Source: Pectobacterium colocasium
GTDB taxonomy: Bacteria > Pseudomonadota > Gammaproteobacteria > Enterobacterales > Enterobacteriaceae
Assembly (NCBI RefSeq): GCF_020181655.1
Contig: NZ_CP084032.1
Span: forward strand, 4,216,001 to 4,280,000
Length of the DNA: 64,000 bases
Reading direction: 5' to 3'
Shown: piece by piece, positions 44,628 to 54,602 of the stretch
Position numbering within the stretch: position 1 is the first letter of the stretch
How the letters are laid out: each line of letters begins with the position of its first letter
Made by a program: the position numbers and the translations under genes
The notes under the pieces: generated by a model
Seen by the model: the letters and a program-made list of their open reading frames with translations, nothing else
Database searches by the model: none
What the model was told of the DNA's origin: nothing

Positions 44628-45026
44628 ATGTCAGCGCATCCTCATACCCGCGCAGACGGCACCGTCACGTTCCTGCCGCATCGGCTCAATCGGCATCCTG
44701 TGGTGGTGCGCGGTCTGACGGCCGATGAGCTGTGGATCTGTTGTGGCCTGTCCGGCAGCGCCGGGCTGCTCATCGGCATCCCACTGTCCTGGCTACTTTC
44801 GACCATCGCTCTGGCACCAACCTGCATTGTGCTGGGCATCGCCTGCGGCGTATTCGTCGGTGGCGGCTTCCTGCGACGACAGAAACGCGGCCGTCCCGAT
44901 ACCTGGCTGTACCGTCAGTTGCAATGGCGCATCACGACCCGCTATCCGCTATTCATAGGCTGGGTGGGCGGACACCGGCTGATCACGCGCTCAGGCTTCT
45001 GGTCGAATAGAAGGACGGTGCGATGA
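44628..45026 (+). CDS. Conjugative transfer region protein (TIGR03750)
   Basis: A 132-residue inner-membrane protein with a soluble N-terminus (FLPHRLNRHPVVVRGLTADEL), two adjoining membrane helices (about 40-85) and a basic C-terminus (RRQKRGRPDTWLYRQLQWRI). The topology resembles VirB3/TraL. It starts 12 nt after the pilin-like gene and overlaps the next gene by 4 nt. Confidence 0.88.
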   Translation: MSAHPHTRADGTVTFLPHRLNRHPVVVRGLTADELWICCGLSGSAGLLIGIPLSWLLSTIALAPTCIVLGIACGVFVGGGFLRRQKRGRPDTWLYRQLQWRITTRYPLFIGWVGGHRLITRSGFWSNRRTVR

Positions 45027-45703
45027 GTCGATTCAAGAACGAAGTGGCGCACCTACAGGCACACATCAAGACCCTTCGTATCGGTGCCAGTGCATTACTT
45101 CTGGTGTCATTGATGATGGGGGCCGGTTGGTGGAGCGCACCGCGTGACCTGACCATTCACGTACCGCCCGACCTGCGTTCGGGGAGCACACGTGCCTGGT
45201 GGGAGGTGCCACCCGAGTCGGTCTACGCTTTCACCTTCTATGTATTCCAGCAACTCAACCGCTGGCCAAGCAATGGGGAGGAGGACTACGCACGCAACCT
45301 GCATGCATTGTCGCCGTACCTCACCCCAGCATGCCGTGCCTTTTTGCAGGCGGATTACGACTATCGCCGCAGTACTGGAGAACTGCGACAGCGCGTACGC
45401 GGTGTCTACGAAATTCCAGGGCGCGGCTATGGCGACAACCCCACCGCACGGGTACGCACAATATCCAATAGTGACTGGGTGGTGACCCTCGATCTCAGCG
45501 CCAACGAGTACCACGGCCCAGAACAGGTCAAACGCGCCCTGGTGCGCTACCCGGTGAAAGTCGCACGTGCCGATGTCGATCCGGCCCGTAATCCGTTTGG
45601 CCTCATGCTCGACTGCTACGACGGTGCCCCGCAACGCATCACAACCCCCACACCGGAGCCACCGAGTCGTGGCGGTCTGGGTACACAGGGAGAAACCCCA
45701 TGA
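45023..45703 (+). CDS. ICE protein, PFL_4703 family (TIGR03746), VirB8/TraE-like
   Basis: A 226-residue protein with one N-terminal membrane helix (about 18-38) and a periplasmic domain: LTIHVPPDLRSGSTRAWWEVPPESVYAFTFYVFQQLNRW, then LSPYLTPACRAFLQADYD. Topology and order suit a VirB8/TraE-type scaffold protein; this functional match is inferred. It overlaps both neighbours by 4 nt. Confidence 0.88.
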   Translation: MSRFKNEVAHLQAHIKTLRIGASALLLVSLMMGAGWWSAPRDLTIHVPPDLRSGSTRAWWEVPPESVYAFTFYVFQQLNRWPSNGEEDYARNLHALSPYLTPACRAFLQADYDYRRSTGELRQRVRGVYEIPGRGYGDNPTARVRTISNSDWVVTLDLSANEYHGPEQVKRALVRYPVKVARADVDPARNPFGLMLDCYDGAPQRITTPTPEPPSRGGLGTQGETP

Positions 45704-46602
45704 AGCATCATCCTCTCCGTCTTATCTTGCTGGGACTGTTGTCCCTGATGCTGACGCCCGTTGCCTATTCTGTGGAGATCCTGCGCTGGGAGCGACTGCC
45801 GCTTGCCGTTCCTCTTACGGTCGGACAGGAACGCATTGTGTTTGTGGATCGCAACATCCGTGTTGGCGTCCCGGCCAGCGTCGGCGATCGACTGCGCGTA
45901 CAGAGTGCTGGGGGTGCAATTTACCTGCGAGCCAGCAAGCCCATCGAACCCACCCGATTGCAGTTGCAGGACGCCGACAGCGGCACGCTGATTCTGCTCG
46001 ACATTGCGGCCTCCCCCGCCAAAGACGGTGAGCCAGTGCTTGAGCCGGTACGCATCGTTGAGGGCAAGACCACGCCACCGCGCTATGGCCAGCAACGGGA
46101 CAGCGAAACCGACGCACCCACCACAGCACAGGACAGGCCGACGCGACGTGAAACACCCGTGGCCGTGGTGCTGACACGCTACGCAGCACAGAACCTGTAT
46201 GCCCCACTGCGCACCATTGAACCTGTACCCGGCATTGTGCGCGTGAACCTGCACCGTAATCTGCGACTCGACACCTTACTGCCTACGCTGCCTGTTCAGG
46301 CGACCGCGCAGGCATCATGGCGGCTGGAAGACCAGTGGGTGACTGCCGTGCGGCTGACCCATATGGAGGGGGGCTGGATCGAACTCGATCCGCGCGCACT
46401 TCAGGGCAACTTCCTCACCGCCACTTTCCAGCATCCGGCGCTTGGCCCACGCGGCACCCCCGAAGACACCACCGTGCTGTATCTGGTCACCCGCCAGCAT
46501 GGGCTATCGCAGTCGTTGCTACCCGCCATCCAACGCTTTGATCCCGCCAGGCATGTGCAAACCACGACAAGCCCGACGACGGAGGTGCAGCATGCGCAGT
46601 AA
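45700..46602 (+). CDS. ICE protein, PFL_4704 family (TIGR03749), VirB9/TraK-like
   Basis: A 300-residue exported protein with a signal peptide (LLGLLSLMLTPVAYS). VEILRWERLPLAVPLTVGQERIVFVDRNIRVGVP and the Trp-rich C-terminal beta domain match TIGR03749. By order it corresponds to the VirB9/TraK part of the outer-membrane core complex (inference). It overlaps the following gene by 11 nt. Confidence 0.88.
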   Translation: MKHHPLRLILLGLLSLMLTPVAYSVEILRWERLPLAVPLTVGQERIVFVDRNIRVGVPASVGDRLRVQSAGGAIYLRASKPIEPTRLQLQDADSGTLILLDIAASPAKDGEPVLEPVRIVEGKTTPPRYGQQRDSETDAPTTAQDRPTRRETPVAVVLTRYAAQNLYAPLRTIEPVPGIVRVNLHRNLRLDTLLPTLPVQATAQASWRLEDQWVTAVRLTHMEGGWIELDPRALQGNFLTATFQHPALGPRGTPEDTTVLYLVTRQHGLSQSLLPAIQRFDPARHVQTTTSPTTEVQHAQ

Positions 46603-47995
46603 CGGTCTGCTGAAATGGCTGATGATCCCCGTCGCACTGCTGGTGCTGTTCGTTGGCATCCGCATGTTCTCTGGTGGTGGCACACAGTCCCCAGCCTCGA
46701 CAGAGACGGGCAGCCAGCTCACCCCGGAGGAAATGAAGGCACTGGGCATCGAAGGGGACACACCCCGTGATACGGTCGCGACCCTGGTAGCCCAGGTTCG
46801 ACAACTGCGCACCGAGCTGCAAACTGCCACCACCGACAACCGGGCACAGCGAGAAGAAAACCAGCGTTTGCGTCAGCGCGAAAGCGCCATTGACCAGCGC
46901 ATCAGCACCGCACTGGAGTCCGAACGAACCAACCTGCGCCGCGATCAGGCACAACTCAGCAGCGAGCGCCAGAAGACCGAGGGTCTGCTGGCAGATTTGC
47001 AGCGGCGGCTGGACAGCATGGGCAGCGGCGGTCACGGCGACCTGCCTGTCGGCCTCGGCCTGCAAGACGGGGATGCGGAAGGATTCAGCGACGAGACCAC
47101 GATCCGCTGGGTAGAGCCTGACGATGCCAGACAGACTGAGGGCCGTCATGGCAACGCTGCGCCGAGCTTTCCGACACGTTTCGGGCCCGCCCAGAAGACG
47201 CTGGAAACCACGGCCAATTCTGTCACCGATGCGGGAGCCAGGGCTGTTGGCGTAAAAACGGCCAAAACCGTCTACACCGTACCGACCAACTCAACGCTGA
47301 TGGGCTCTGTCGCGATGACCGCGCTGATCGGTCGCGTGCCCATCGATGGCACCGTCAATGACCCCTACCCTTTCAAAGTTTTGGTCGGCCCCGATAACCT
47401 CACGGCCAACGGCATCGATATTCCTGATGTAGCTGGAGCGGTATTCAGCGGCACCGCCTCCGGCGACTGGACACTCTCATGCGTCAGGGGGCAAGTGCGC
47501 TCCATCACCTTCGTGTTTCATGACGGCACCATTCGCACTATCCCCGAAGACAGCGATGGCAATCAGCGCAACAACGATCAAGACGGCCTGGGCTGGATCA
47601 GCGACCCCTACGGTATCCCGTGCGTGTCCGGCGAGCGCCGCAGCAATGCCCAGCAGTATCTCGGCACGCAGGCGCTGATCACCGCTGCGGGGGCTGGCGC
47701 GGCATCGCTCATCGATTCAGACAGCGGTCAGATGTCCTACGCCGGTGCCGACGGCTCCATCGGTACGGTGGGTATCAGCAGCAACGAGGCTGTGGGTCGT
47801 ATTCTCGCAGGCGGTGTGCGCGACATGTCAGACTGGGTCAACAAGCTCTATGGACAGGCATTCGCAGCGGTCTATGTGAAACCAGGCGCACACGTCGCTG
47901 TTCACCTCGAAAAACCCCTCGCCATCGACTATGAGCCCGAAGGTCGCAAAGTCGACCACCGCACAGGAGAAAGCCATGCGCTCGAACTGGATTAA
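46592..47995 (+). CDS. ICE protein, PFL_4705 family (TIGR03752), VirB10/TraB-like
   Basis: A 467-residue protein with one N-terminal membrane helix (about 5-25), a periplasmic coiled coil (about 60-140) and a C-terminal domain with TNSTLMGSVAMTALIGRVPIDGTV and repeated Gly-rich strands. This is the layout of TraB/VirB10, which spans from the inner membrane to the outer-membrane pore. The start at 46592 is supported by GGAGGTG. The stop overlaps the lipoprotein gene. Confidence 0.9.
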   Translation: MRSNGLLKWLMIPVALLVLFVGIRMFSGGGTQSPASTETGSQLTPEEMKALGIEGDTPRDTVATLVAQVRQLRTELQTATTDNRAQREENQRLRQRESAIDQRISTALESERTNLRRDQAQLSSERQKTEGLLADLQRRLDSMGSGGHGDLPVGLGLQDGDAEGFSDETTIRWVEPDDARQTEGRHGNAAPSFPTRFGPAQKTLETTANSVTDAGARAVGVKTAKTVYTVPTNSTLMGSVAMTALIGRVPIDGTVNDPYPFKVLVGPDNLTANGIDIPDVAGAVFSGTASGDWTLSCVRGQVRSITFVFHDGTIRTIPEDSDGNQRNNDQDGLGWISDPYGIPCVSGERRSNAQQYLGTQALITAAGAGAASLIDSDSGQMSYAGADGSIGTVGISSNEAVGRILAGGVRDMSDWVNKLYGQAFAAVYVKPGAHVAVHLEKPLAIDYEPEGRKVDHRTGESHALELD

Positions 47996-48413
47996 ACCGC
48001 TGGCAATCATGCTCTCCGTAGCCGTACTGACCGGTTGCGCCACGAGCAAGGAAGACCTGTTACCTCATAGCGGCCAAACCATGCAGGATATCTGGCAGCA
48101 AGAGAGCGGCAATGGGGGCCGAGTGGGACAGATGGCCTATCGCCAACTGATCGATGCCCGCCAAAGCTTGCGCCGTCCACTCAGCCACGCGGATGTGCAA
48201 GCTGCCCCTGCAGAACAGGCACACTACACACGTACCGCCGCCAATGAAGTACGCAGCCAGTTTCAGAGACTGCCGAATCCCGACCTGCTGATGTACGTGT
48301 TCCCGCATCTGGCGGGGACGGACCCAGTTCCAGTGCCGGGTTACACGACTATCTTCCCCCTCTATCAACGTGTGCAGTACGCAATGCCGGGCGAACGCAC
48401 GGAGGACTACTGA
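47976..48413 (+). CDS. Conjugative transfer region lipoprotein (TIGR03751), VirB7-like
   Basis: A 145-residue lipoprotein: the signal peptide ends LSVAVLTGC, giving a lipidated Cys. The mature protein has SGQTMQDIWQQESG and a C-terminal FPLYQRVQYAMPGERTEDY, typical of TIGR03751. It probably anchors the core complex in the outer membrane. Start at 47976 within the previous gene's end; its last base is shared with the next start. Confidence 0.9.
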   Translation: MRSNWIKPLAIMLSVAVLTGCATSKEDLLPHSGQTMQDIWQQESGNGGRVGQMAYRQLIDARQSLRRPLSHADVQAAPAEQAHYTRTAANEVRSQFQRLPNPDLLMYVFPHLAGTDPVPVPGYTTIFPLYQRVQYAMPGERTEDY

Positions 48414-51277
48414 TGGTCTGGTCACGTCCCTGGCGCAAGCTTTCTGTGCCTACCAAAGATGAACAACCTGACGGCTGGCAGCGCCACATCGATGCATTAC
48501 GAAAATCGGGCATTCCCGAACCTGGAGCCACCGTGAGGGAGAGCCGTCCCGCCACGCAAGCGGATGAGCAGGCCTTGTACGACGTTGCGCCATCGTTCGT
48601 CGCGTTGCTGCCCTGGGTTGAATACCAGCCCGAATCACAAAGTATGCTGCTGGAAGATGGCATCTCGGTCGCCGCATTCTTCGAGCTGACCCCGTTGGGC
48701 ACCGAAGGCCGCGAGCCAGCCTGGCTGGCTCAGGCACGGGATGCGCTGGAGAACGCACTGCAGGACAGCTTCGATGAGCTCGACGACAACCCCTGGGTGC
48801 TGCAACTCTACGCTCAGGACGAGACCAACTTTGACCCGTATCTGCAGACCCTTCGTGGCTACATCCAGCCGCGAGCGCAGCACTCACGCTTCACCGAGTT
48901 CTATCTGCATTCAATGGCCCATCACCTGCGCGCGGTAGCAAAACCGGGAGGCCTGTTCGAGGATGCCACGGTCACGCGACTGCCCTGGCGCGGACAAACA
49001 CGACGGGTCCGCATGGTGGTCTATCGCCGTACCGCTGGCAGCACGGCACGACGCGGCCAGACACCCGAGCAGGCTTTGAATGTGGTTTGTGACCGCCTGT
49101 GTGGTGGCCTGGCCAACGCAGGCATCCGCACCCAGCGCCTGGACGCGCCGCACATCCACGACTGGCTGCTGCGCTGGTTCAACCCACACCCCACGCTGCT
49201 GGGACCCAGCGCCGAAGACCGCGAACGTTTCTACCAGTTAACCGCCTACCCAAACACGCACTACGCCGATGAAATCGAGCTGGCCTCCGGGTGCGATTTC
49301 AGTCAGAGGCTGTTCTTCGGCCAGCCACGCTCAGATGCGGTCCGGGGCGTGTGGCACTTTGACGGCATGCCGCATCGGGTGATGATGACCGATCGCCTGC
49401 GCACACCACCCAGCGTGGGTCACATGACAGGCGAGAATCGCAAGGGCGATGCCATCAACACCCTGTTCGACCAGATGCCGGAAGACACGATGATGTGCCT
49501 GACACTGGTAGCCACACCGCAGGACGTACTCGAAGCACACCTGAACCATCTGGCAAAGAAAGCCGTTGGCGAGACACTGGCATCCGAACAAACCCTGGCA
49601 GACGTGCAAGAGGCACGCTCGCTGATCGGCAGCTCTCACAAGCTGTACCGCGCCAGCCTGGCGTTCTATTTGCGTGGCCGGAATGAAGCGGAACTCGACA
49701 GCCGGGGCCTTCAACTGGCAAACGTCATGCTGGGCGCAGGCCTGCAACCGGTGCGCGAAGAGGACGAAGTCGCCCCACTCAACACCTATCTGCGCTGGCT
49801 GCCGTGTATGTACAACCCGGCCCAGGACCGCAAACAGTGGTACACGCAACTGATGTTCGCCCAGCATGTGGCCAACCTCTCACCGACCTGGGGACGTAGC
49901 CAGGGTACAGGCCATCCAGGCATTACCGTCTTCAATCGCGGGGGCGGCTTGATCACGTTCGACCCCTTCAGCCGACTGGATCGGCAGATGAACGCGCACC
50001 TTTTCCTGTTCGGCCCCACAGGTTCAGGCAAAAGCGCCACCCTCAATAACCTGCTCAATCAAGTCACCGCCATCTATCGTCCACGCATCTTCATTGTGGA
50101 GGCCGGCAACTCTTTCGGTCTGTACTGCGAATTCGCCCGGCGCTTAGGCCTGACCGTCAACCGGATCAAACTCGCTCCCGGATCTGGCGTGAGTCTCGCA
50201 CCGTTCGCCGATGCCCGACGACTCATCGAAACACCCAGCGATGTACAGACACTTGATGCCGATGAGCTGGATGATGATGAACAGCAGAACAAAGAAGCCG
50301 AGGCTGACGAACAGCGCGATGTGCTGGGCGAACTGGAGATCACGGCACGTCTGATGATCACGGGAGGAGAAGACAAGGAAGAAGCCCGCATGACCCGGGC
50401 TGACCGCTCGTTGATCCGCCAATGCATTCTGGACGCCGCTCAGCGCTGCGTCACTGCCAACCGTACCGTGCTGACCCGCGATGTGCGCGATGCGCTGCGC
50501 GAGCGAGGTCATGACACCACGCTGCCGGAAATCCGGCGCGCTCGCCTGCTGGAGATGGCCGACGCAATGGATATGTTCTGCCAGGGCAGCGATGGGGAAA
50601 TGTTTGACCGTGACGGAACGTCCTGGCCCGAGGCCGACATCACCCTGGTCGACCTGGCCACCTATGCACGCGAAGGCTACAACGCACAACTGTCGATCGC
50701 CTATATCTCGCTTATCAACACCGTCAACAACATCGCCGAACGCGACCAATTCCTGGGCCGTCCCATCCTTAACGTCACGGATGAAGGCCATATCATCACC
50801 AAAAACCCCTTGCTCTCGCCCTACGTCGTGAAGGTCACGAAAATGTGGCGCAAACTGGGTGCGTGGTTTTGGCTCGCGACGCAGAACATCGACGATCTAC
50901 CGAAGGCCGCAGAACCCATGCTCAACATGATCGAATGGTGGATTTGCCTGTCGATGCCGCCCGATGAGGTGGAGAAAATCGCAAGGTTCAGGGAACTGAC
51001 ACCCGCGCAGAAGGCGCTGATGCTGTCCGCACGCAAAGAATCTGGCAAGTTCACCGAAGGCATCATCCTCTCCAAGAACCTGGAAGTACTCTTCCGTGCC
51101 GTACCGCCCAGCCTCTACCTCGCTCTGGCCCAGACCGAGCCCGAGGAAAAAGCTGAACGCTACCGGCTGATGCAGCAGTTCGGCATTGGCGAGTTGGATG
51201 CCGCATTCAAAGTGGCCGAAATGATTGACCATGCGCGTGGTATCACCTCCCTGCCATACGACCACGTACTGGGTTGA
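48413..51277 (+). CDS. traC: Conjugative transfer ATPase TraC/VirB4 (TIGR03744)
   Basis: A 954-residue VirB4-type ATPase. Walker A LFGPTGSGKSATLNNL is at about 531-546, with conserved VTDEGHIITKNPLL as Walker B region and FWLATQNIDDLP as sensor. An acidic insert (DADELDDDEQQNKEAEADEQ) lies at about 615-640. It powers pilus assembly and substrate transport at the inner membrane. A 185-nt gap follows before the next transfer genes. Confidence 0.95.
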   Translation: MVWSRPWRKLSVPTKDEQPDGWQRHIDALRKSGIPEPGATVRESRPATQADEQALYDVAPSFVALLPWVEYQPESQSMLLEDGISVAAFFELTPLGTEGREPAWLAQARDALENALQDSFDELDDNPWVLQLYAQDETNFDPYLQTLRGYIQPRAQHSRFTEFYLHSMAHHLRAVAKPGGLFEDATVTRLPWRGQTRRVRMVVYRRTAGSTARRGQTPEQALNVVCDRLCGGLANAGIRTQRLDAPHIHDWLLRWFNPHPTLLGPSAEDRERFYQLTAYPNTHYADEIELASGCDFSQRLFFGQPRSDAVRGVWHFDGMPHRVMMTDRLRTPPSVGHMTGENRKGDAINTLFDQMPEDTMMCLTLVATPQDVLEAHLNHLAKKAVGETLASEQTLADVQEARSLIGSSHKLYRASLAFYLRGRNEAELDSRGLQLANVMLGAGLQPVREEDEVAPLNTYLRWLPCMYNPAQDRKQWYTQLMFAQHVANLSPTWGRSQGTGHPGITVFNRGGGLITFDPFSRLDRQMNAHLFLFGPTGSGKSATLNNLLNQVTAIYRPRIFIVEAGNSFGLYCEFARRLGLTVNRIKLAPGSGVSLAPFADARRLIETPSDVQTLDADELDDDEQQNKEAEADEQRDVLGELEITARLMITGGEDKEEARMTRADRSLIRQCILDAAQRCVTANRTVLTRDVRDALRERGHDTTLPEIRRARLLEMADAMDMFCQGSDGEMFDRDGTSWPEADITLVDLATYAREGYNAQLSIAYISLINTVNNIAERDQFLGRPILNVTDEGHIITKNPLLSPYVVKVTKMWRKLGAWFWLATQNIDDLPKAAEPMLNMIEWWICLSMPPDEVEKIARFRELTPAQKALMLSARKESGKFTEGIILSKNLEVLFRAVPPSLYLALAQTEPEEKAERYRLMQQFGIGELDAAFKVAEMIDHARGITSLPYDHVLG

Positions 51278-51462
51278 AGTCAGAAATCTGCCCTGCTCCA
51301 GTTAGGGATATACACGCGAGCACAACTTGAAAGAGTAGTCGACTCACTGTAGATAGAATACGCCTCTCATCAATGCGGTGACCGTCAGCTTCCTTTTGTT
51401 TGTCGAACCCCACCTGGCTTTGCAGTGGACTACCCCCATTAGCAACTACGTGGTGGCTCGAC

Positions 51463-51909
51463 ATGCTGACATATCTTTTTCCGTTCCTTTCGCCCAGGCT
51501 GAGGCCACTCGCCATCACAGCCTGGTTGTACGCGCTGCTGTTCGCTACCGACGCCTTCGCCGCTGACATCATCGTCGTCACTGATCGACGCCATCCAGTT
51601 CAGGTCGAACACCCGTCTGTGAGGGTCATTGAGTTGGACGCCGCTCAACGCATCGAAGCCGAGCTCGCCGCCAACCTCCCCTTGGACCCAGCCCGTGCCG
51701 CCATCATCGTGCAACAACGCCTGAAAGAAGGCGGCACTGCCCTGCAGCAGCGCATCAGCGAAGCCTATCAAGACGTTGTCGATGCCTGGAGCCTGGGCAT
51801 CACCACCCTGCCCGCCGTTATCGTTGATCAGCGGTATGTGGTTTATGGCGACCCCGACATCGCCAGAGCGGTTGAGCTCATCAACACGCACAAGAGGACT
51901 CAGCCATGA
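51463..51909 (+). CDS. ICE protein, PFL_4709 family (TIGR03757)
   Basis: A 148-residue exported protein with an N-terminal signal peptide (to about 32, ATDAFA). The mature part (DIIVVTDRRHPVQVEHPSVRVIELDAAQ, then WSLGITTLPAVIVDQRYVVYGDPDIARAVELI) resembles a thioredoxin-like fold with a cis-Pro loop but no Cys pair. It overlaps the TraU-like gene by 4 nt and likely acts in periplasmic assembly. Confidence 0.88.
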   Translation: MLTYLFPFLSPRLRPLAITAWLYALLFATDAFAADIIVVTDRRHPVQVEHPSVRVIELDAAQRIEAELAANLPLDPARAAIIVQQRLKEGGTALQQRISEAYQDVVDAWSLGITTLPAVIVDQRYVVYGDPDIARAVELINTHKRTQP

Positions 51910-52841
51910 GACGCTCACGCCGCCTGCGCACCAGTATTGCCGCCGTTTTGCTTACGGCTGCCAGCTCGTCGTTCGCCCTCAATACCACCACCATCGTCGC
52001 CTCATCACTATCCCCGGATTGCCTGGAATACCGGGTTACCGGGATCTGCTACTGGCTGCTTTGCACCAAGTTCGGCTGTTCAGTGCGCACCTCCGTCAAA
52101 GTCAGGCACTACGTCCCCGATGCCGTGGTATCGAGCTATAGCAACACGGGCGACAACCCGTGGGTTGAAGTACGCGCCATGAGTATGCCCAACCCCACAG
52201 CCCAGAGCGGTGGTGACGGCACCAGCAACCATGGCAACGAGAACAATCTCTCCAGTTTCCGCAACGCAGACGTAATCGGTCACCCTAGCGGCCAGGCATT
52301 CACTCAGTTTGCCTCGTCATCAGGCTATATCTGCGACGGTGCCGGCACCGCCTTCATGCCGTACCTGCTGAGCACACTCGATACCATCGCGTGGCGCTAT
52401 AACATTCCCGAATCGGTGTATCCCGAGGCGCTGATACCCGGTATGCGTGAGATCGGTTCACGCACCGCACTGAACCTGTGGGGCAACGTCTATCCACGCG
52501 GCGGTTTTCTGCATCAAGTGGACAGCTACAAAGCCAGCGCCGTGGTCGCCCAGCGGGCGGGTGATATCGTGACCCGTCGAGGGCAACTACACGTGTACCA
52601 ACCCCTGCTCGCCAATGCCCGCGACGGTTACTGGCCGGCAGGCGCATTGATGGAAAGCGATGCCTTGACCGGCAAATGGCAAGAACTGACTCCTCGTCTT
52701 TCTTCCTCCTGCACGGTCTTCCCACATAAAGAATCACTGGCTCAAGCGCAGCAAGACGACTACGCCTGGGCACTCTGGCGACCCTATAGCTGCTGCCAAC
52801 GACGCGGCCAGACCTTTCTTGGCAGCGTGGATTTCAACTGA
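51906..52841 (+). CDS. ICE protein, PFL_4710 family (TIGR03756), TraU-like
   Basis: A 311-residue exported protein with a signal peptide (LLTAASSSFALN) and many cysteines: LSPDCLEYRVTGICYWLLCTKFGCSV is the family signature. The C-terminus ends WRPYSCCQRRGQTFLGSVDFN. TraU-type proteins belong to the periplasmic part of F-like and MPF-G systems and need disulfide bonds, consistent with the thioredoxin-like neighbours. Confidence 0.92.
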   Translation: MRRSRRLRTSIAAVLLTAASSSFALNTTTIVASSLSPDCLEYRVTGICYWLLCTKFGCSVRTSVKVRHYVPDAVVSSYSNTGDNPWVEVRAMSMPNPTAQSGGDGTSNHGNENNLSSFRNADVIGHPSGQAFTQFASSSGYICDGAGTAFMPYLLSTLDTIAWRYNIPESVYPEALIPGMREIGSRTALNLWGNVYPRGGFLHQVDSYKASAVVAQRAGDIVTRRGQLHVYQPLLANARDGYWPAGALMESDALTGKWQELTPRLSSSCTVFPHKESLAQAQQDDYAWALWRPYSCCQRRGQTFLGSVDFN

Positions 52842-52851
52842 GGACATGATG

Positions 52852-54249
52852 ATGAAACGGCTCGACCCGAAAGCGTTTTCAATTCCTGCGCCGCACCTGT
52901 GGCAACCCGCGCTATTGGTTGCCGTACTGGCGCTGAACAGTGGCCTGGCACTGGCACAGAACGGAGGGTTCCAGAACAGCGGTGCCGTCATTGGCGATGA
53001 GGTGATGTACTCCATCGGTGGCGGCAACGCCGTGTCGATGAGCAGTGCGGCCGGCATGCGCTCGATTGGTGTCGGTGTGGGCTGGAACAGCAACCTGATC
53101 TGTGGCGACATGAACATCAGTACCACAATCCAGAATCAGCTCAACGGGCTGACCAACGGCTTTCAGAACATCATGAGCAGCGTGATCCAGAACGCCACCA
53201 GCGCGGTCGCCTCATTGCCCGCGCTCATCATCCAGCGGGCCGATCCGGGGCTCTACAACCTGCTGACCAATGGCGTTCTGCAGGCTCGACTGGACTTTGA
53301 CCGCTCCAAGCTCTCCTGCCAGGCGATGGCGGAGCGCATGGCAGACACCGCAGGCGGCCAGCTCGGCTGGAACCAGATTGCCCAAGGTATGGCGCTGCGT
53401 CAGGCAGTCTCCAGCACTGATGCCGTCTCGGCTATTGAACAGGCTGAAAAAAACCGGGGCAACGACGGGGTGCCGTGGGTCAGTGGCAGCAACGCAGGTG
53501 GAACCGGTCAGCGGTCAATCAAGGTCGTCAGTGATGTCACCCGCGCAGGCTACAACCTGGTCAATGGTCGCAATGTGGCCGACACCTCATCCATCGACAC
53601 AGCAAATTGCCAAAGCCTGTCCTGCCAGACCTGGGCATCACCACAGCAGGCCATCGACTTTGCCACCCGCGTGCTGGGCGAGCAGGAACAGCGCACCTGC
53701 GAAGGCTGCACCAAGACCGAGACCGTGCCAGGCGTCGGACTGACCCCGGTCATCCAGGACGAATACGACACCAAGCTGGAAGCCTTGCAGGAACTGGTCA
53801 GGGGAACCCGCAACACCACGTTCGAGAACCTTCGCGAGGCAGGCAGTGCCTCGCTGCCGATCACCCGCAGCGTCATCGAGGCACTGCGTGACGAGCCTGA
53901 TCAAGACATTCTGGCCCGACGCCTGGCCTCTGAAGTCGCGCTGGCATCGGTACTGGAAAAAGCCCTGCTGCTGCAACGTACGCTACTGACCGGCAAGAAA
54001 GAGCCAAACGTCGCCGCCAACCAATTGGCAGTCGCCACCGTCGATCAGGAAAGCAACACGCTTGACCGCGAGATCCTCAATCTCAAAACCGAGCTTGAAC
54101 TGCGCCGCGAGCTTGCCAACAACTCGCCGATGGCCATCATCCAGCGCCACAGCGCACGCGCTGCCGGCTCACGCGGCATCTATGAAGGCGACCCCGTACC
54201 TAACCGCCTTGACCAGTTGCAGCGTCCCCATCCCGGAGGCACGCCATGA
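52852..54249 (+). CDS. ICE protein, PFL_4711 family (TIGR03755)
   Basis: A 465-residue exported protein with an N-terminal signal peptide ending LNSGLALAQN. NGGFQNSGAVIGDEVMYSIGGGNAVSMSSAAGMRSIGVGVGWNSNLICGDMN, abridged here by family, is highly conserved, and the C-terminal half is helical (LREAGSASLPITRSVIEALRDEPDQ). Three consecutive ATG codons (52846, 52849, 52852) follow GAGGA; the last has the best spacing. TraH-like in position; function in pilus assembly is inferred. Confidence 0.9.
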   Translation: MKRLDPKAFSIPAPHLWQPALLVAVLALNSGLALAQNGGFQNSGAVIGDEVMYSIGGGNAVSMSSAAGMRSIGVGVGWNSNLICGDMNISTTIQNQLNGLTNGFQNIMSSVIQNATSAVASLPALIIQRADPGLYNLLTNGVLQARLDFDRSKLSCQAMAERMADTAGGQLGWNQIAQGMALRQAVSSTDAVSAIEQAEKNRGNDGVPWVSGSNAGGTGQRSIKVVSDVTRAGYNLVNGRNVADTSSIDTANCQSLSCQTWASPQQAIDFATRVLGEQEQRTCEGCTKTETVPGVGLTPVIQDEYDTKLEALQELVRGTRNTTFENLREAGSASLPITRSVIEALRDEPDQDILARRLASEVALASVLEKALLLQRTLLTGKKEPNVAANQLAVATVDQESNTLDREILNLKTELELRRELANNSPMAIIQRHSARAAGSRGIYEGDPVPNRLDQLQRPHPGGTP

Positions 54250-54596
54250 GTCTTGCCCGGCTGCGCTCACACCGTCTGCTCAGTTGGCGTACCGCCAGGG
54301 TCCTCCTGTGGACGGTGCTATTGCTGGTCATCACCGTCACAGCCAACGTCCTGGGCATCTACTTTGCTGGCAGCATCGCTGGCTGGGAACACTGGCTGGC
54401 CGATACTGCCAGCTACTTCCTGTTGTGGCGCGTGTGCCTGTACGGTGCCACCGTTTATGGCTGGCTGTGGATGCGCCGTCGCCTGCTCCTGCGCGATACC
54501 AGCCCCGATGCCCGGCGCAGGCTCATTCGCGCCGAGGTTTCCGGTATCGCGGCATTGCTGGTGCTGGAGTTCAGCCTGTTGGTGCAGAACGCATAG
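54246..54596 (+). CDS. Small transfer-operon membrane protein
   Basis: A 116-residue protein with three hydrophobic segments (about 20-40, 52-76 and 95-113) and a basic patch (WMRRRLLLRDTSPDARRRLIR). It overlaps the upstream gene by 4 nt and lies 6 nt before traG. A gene of this kind occupies the same place in related ICEs; no function is known. Confidence 0.8.
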   Translation: MSLARLRSHRLLSWRTARVLLWTVLLLVITVTANVLGIYFAGSIAGWEHWLADTASYFLLWRVCLYGATVYGWLWMRRRLLLRDTSPDARRRLIRAEVSGIAALLVLEFSLLVQNA

Positions 54597-54602
54597 AGGT
54601 AA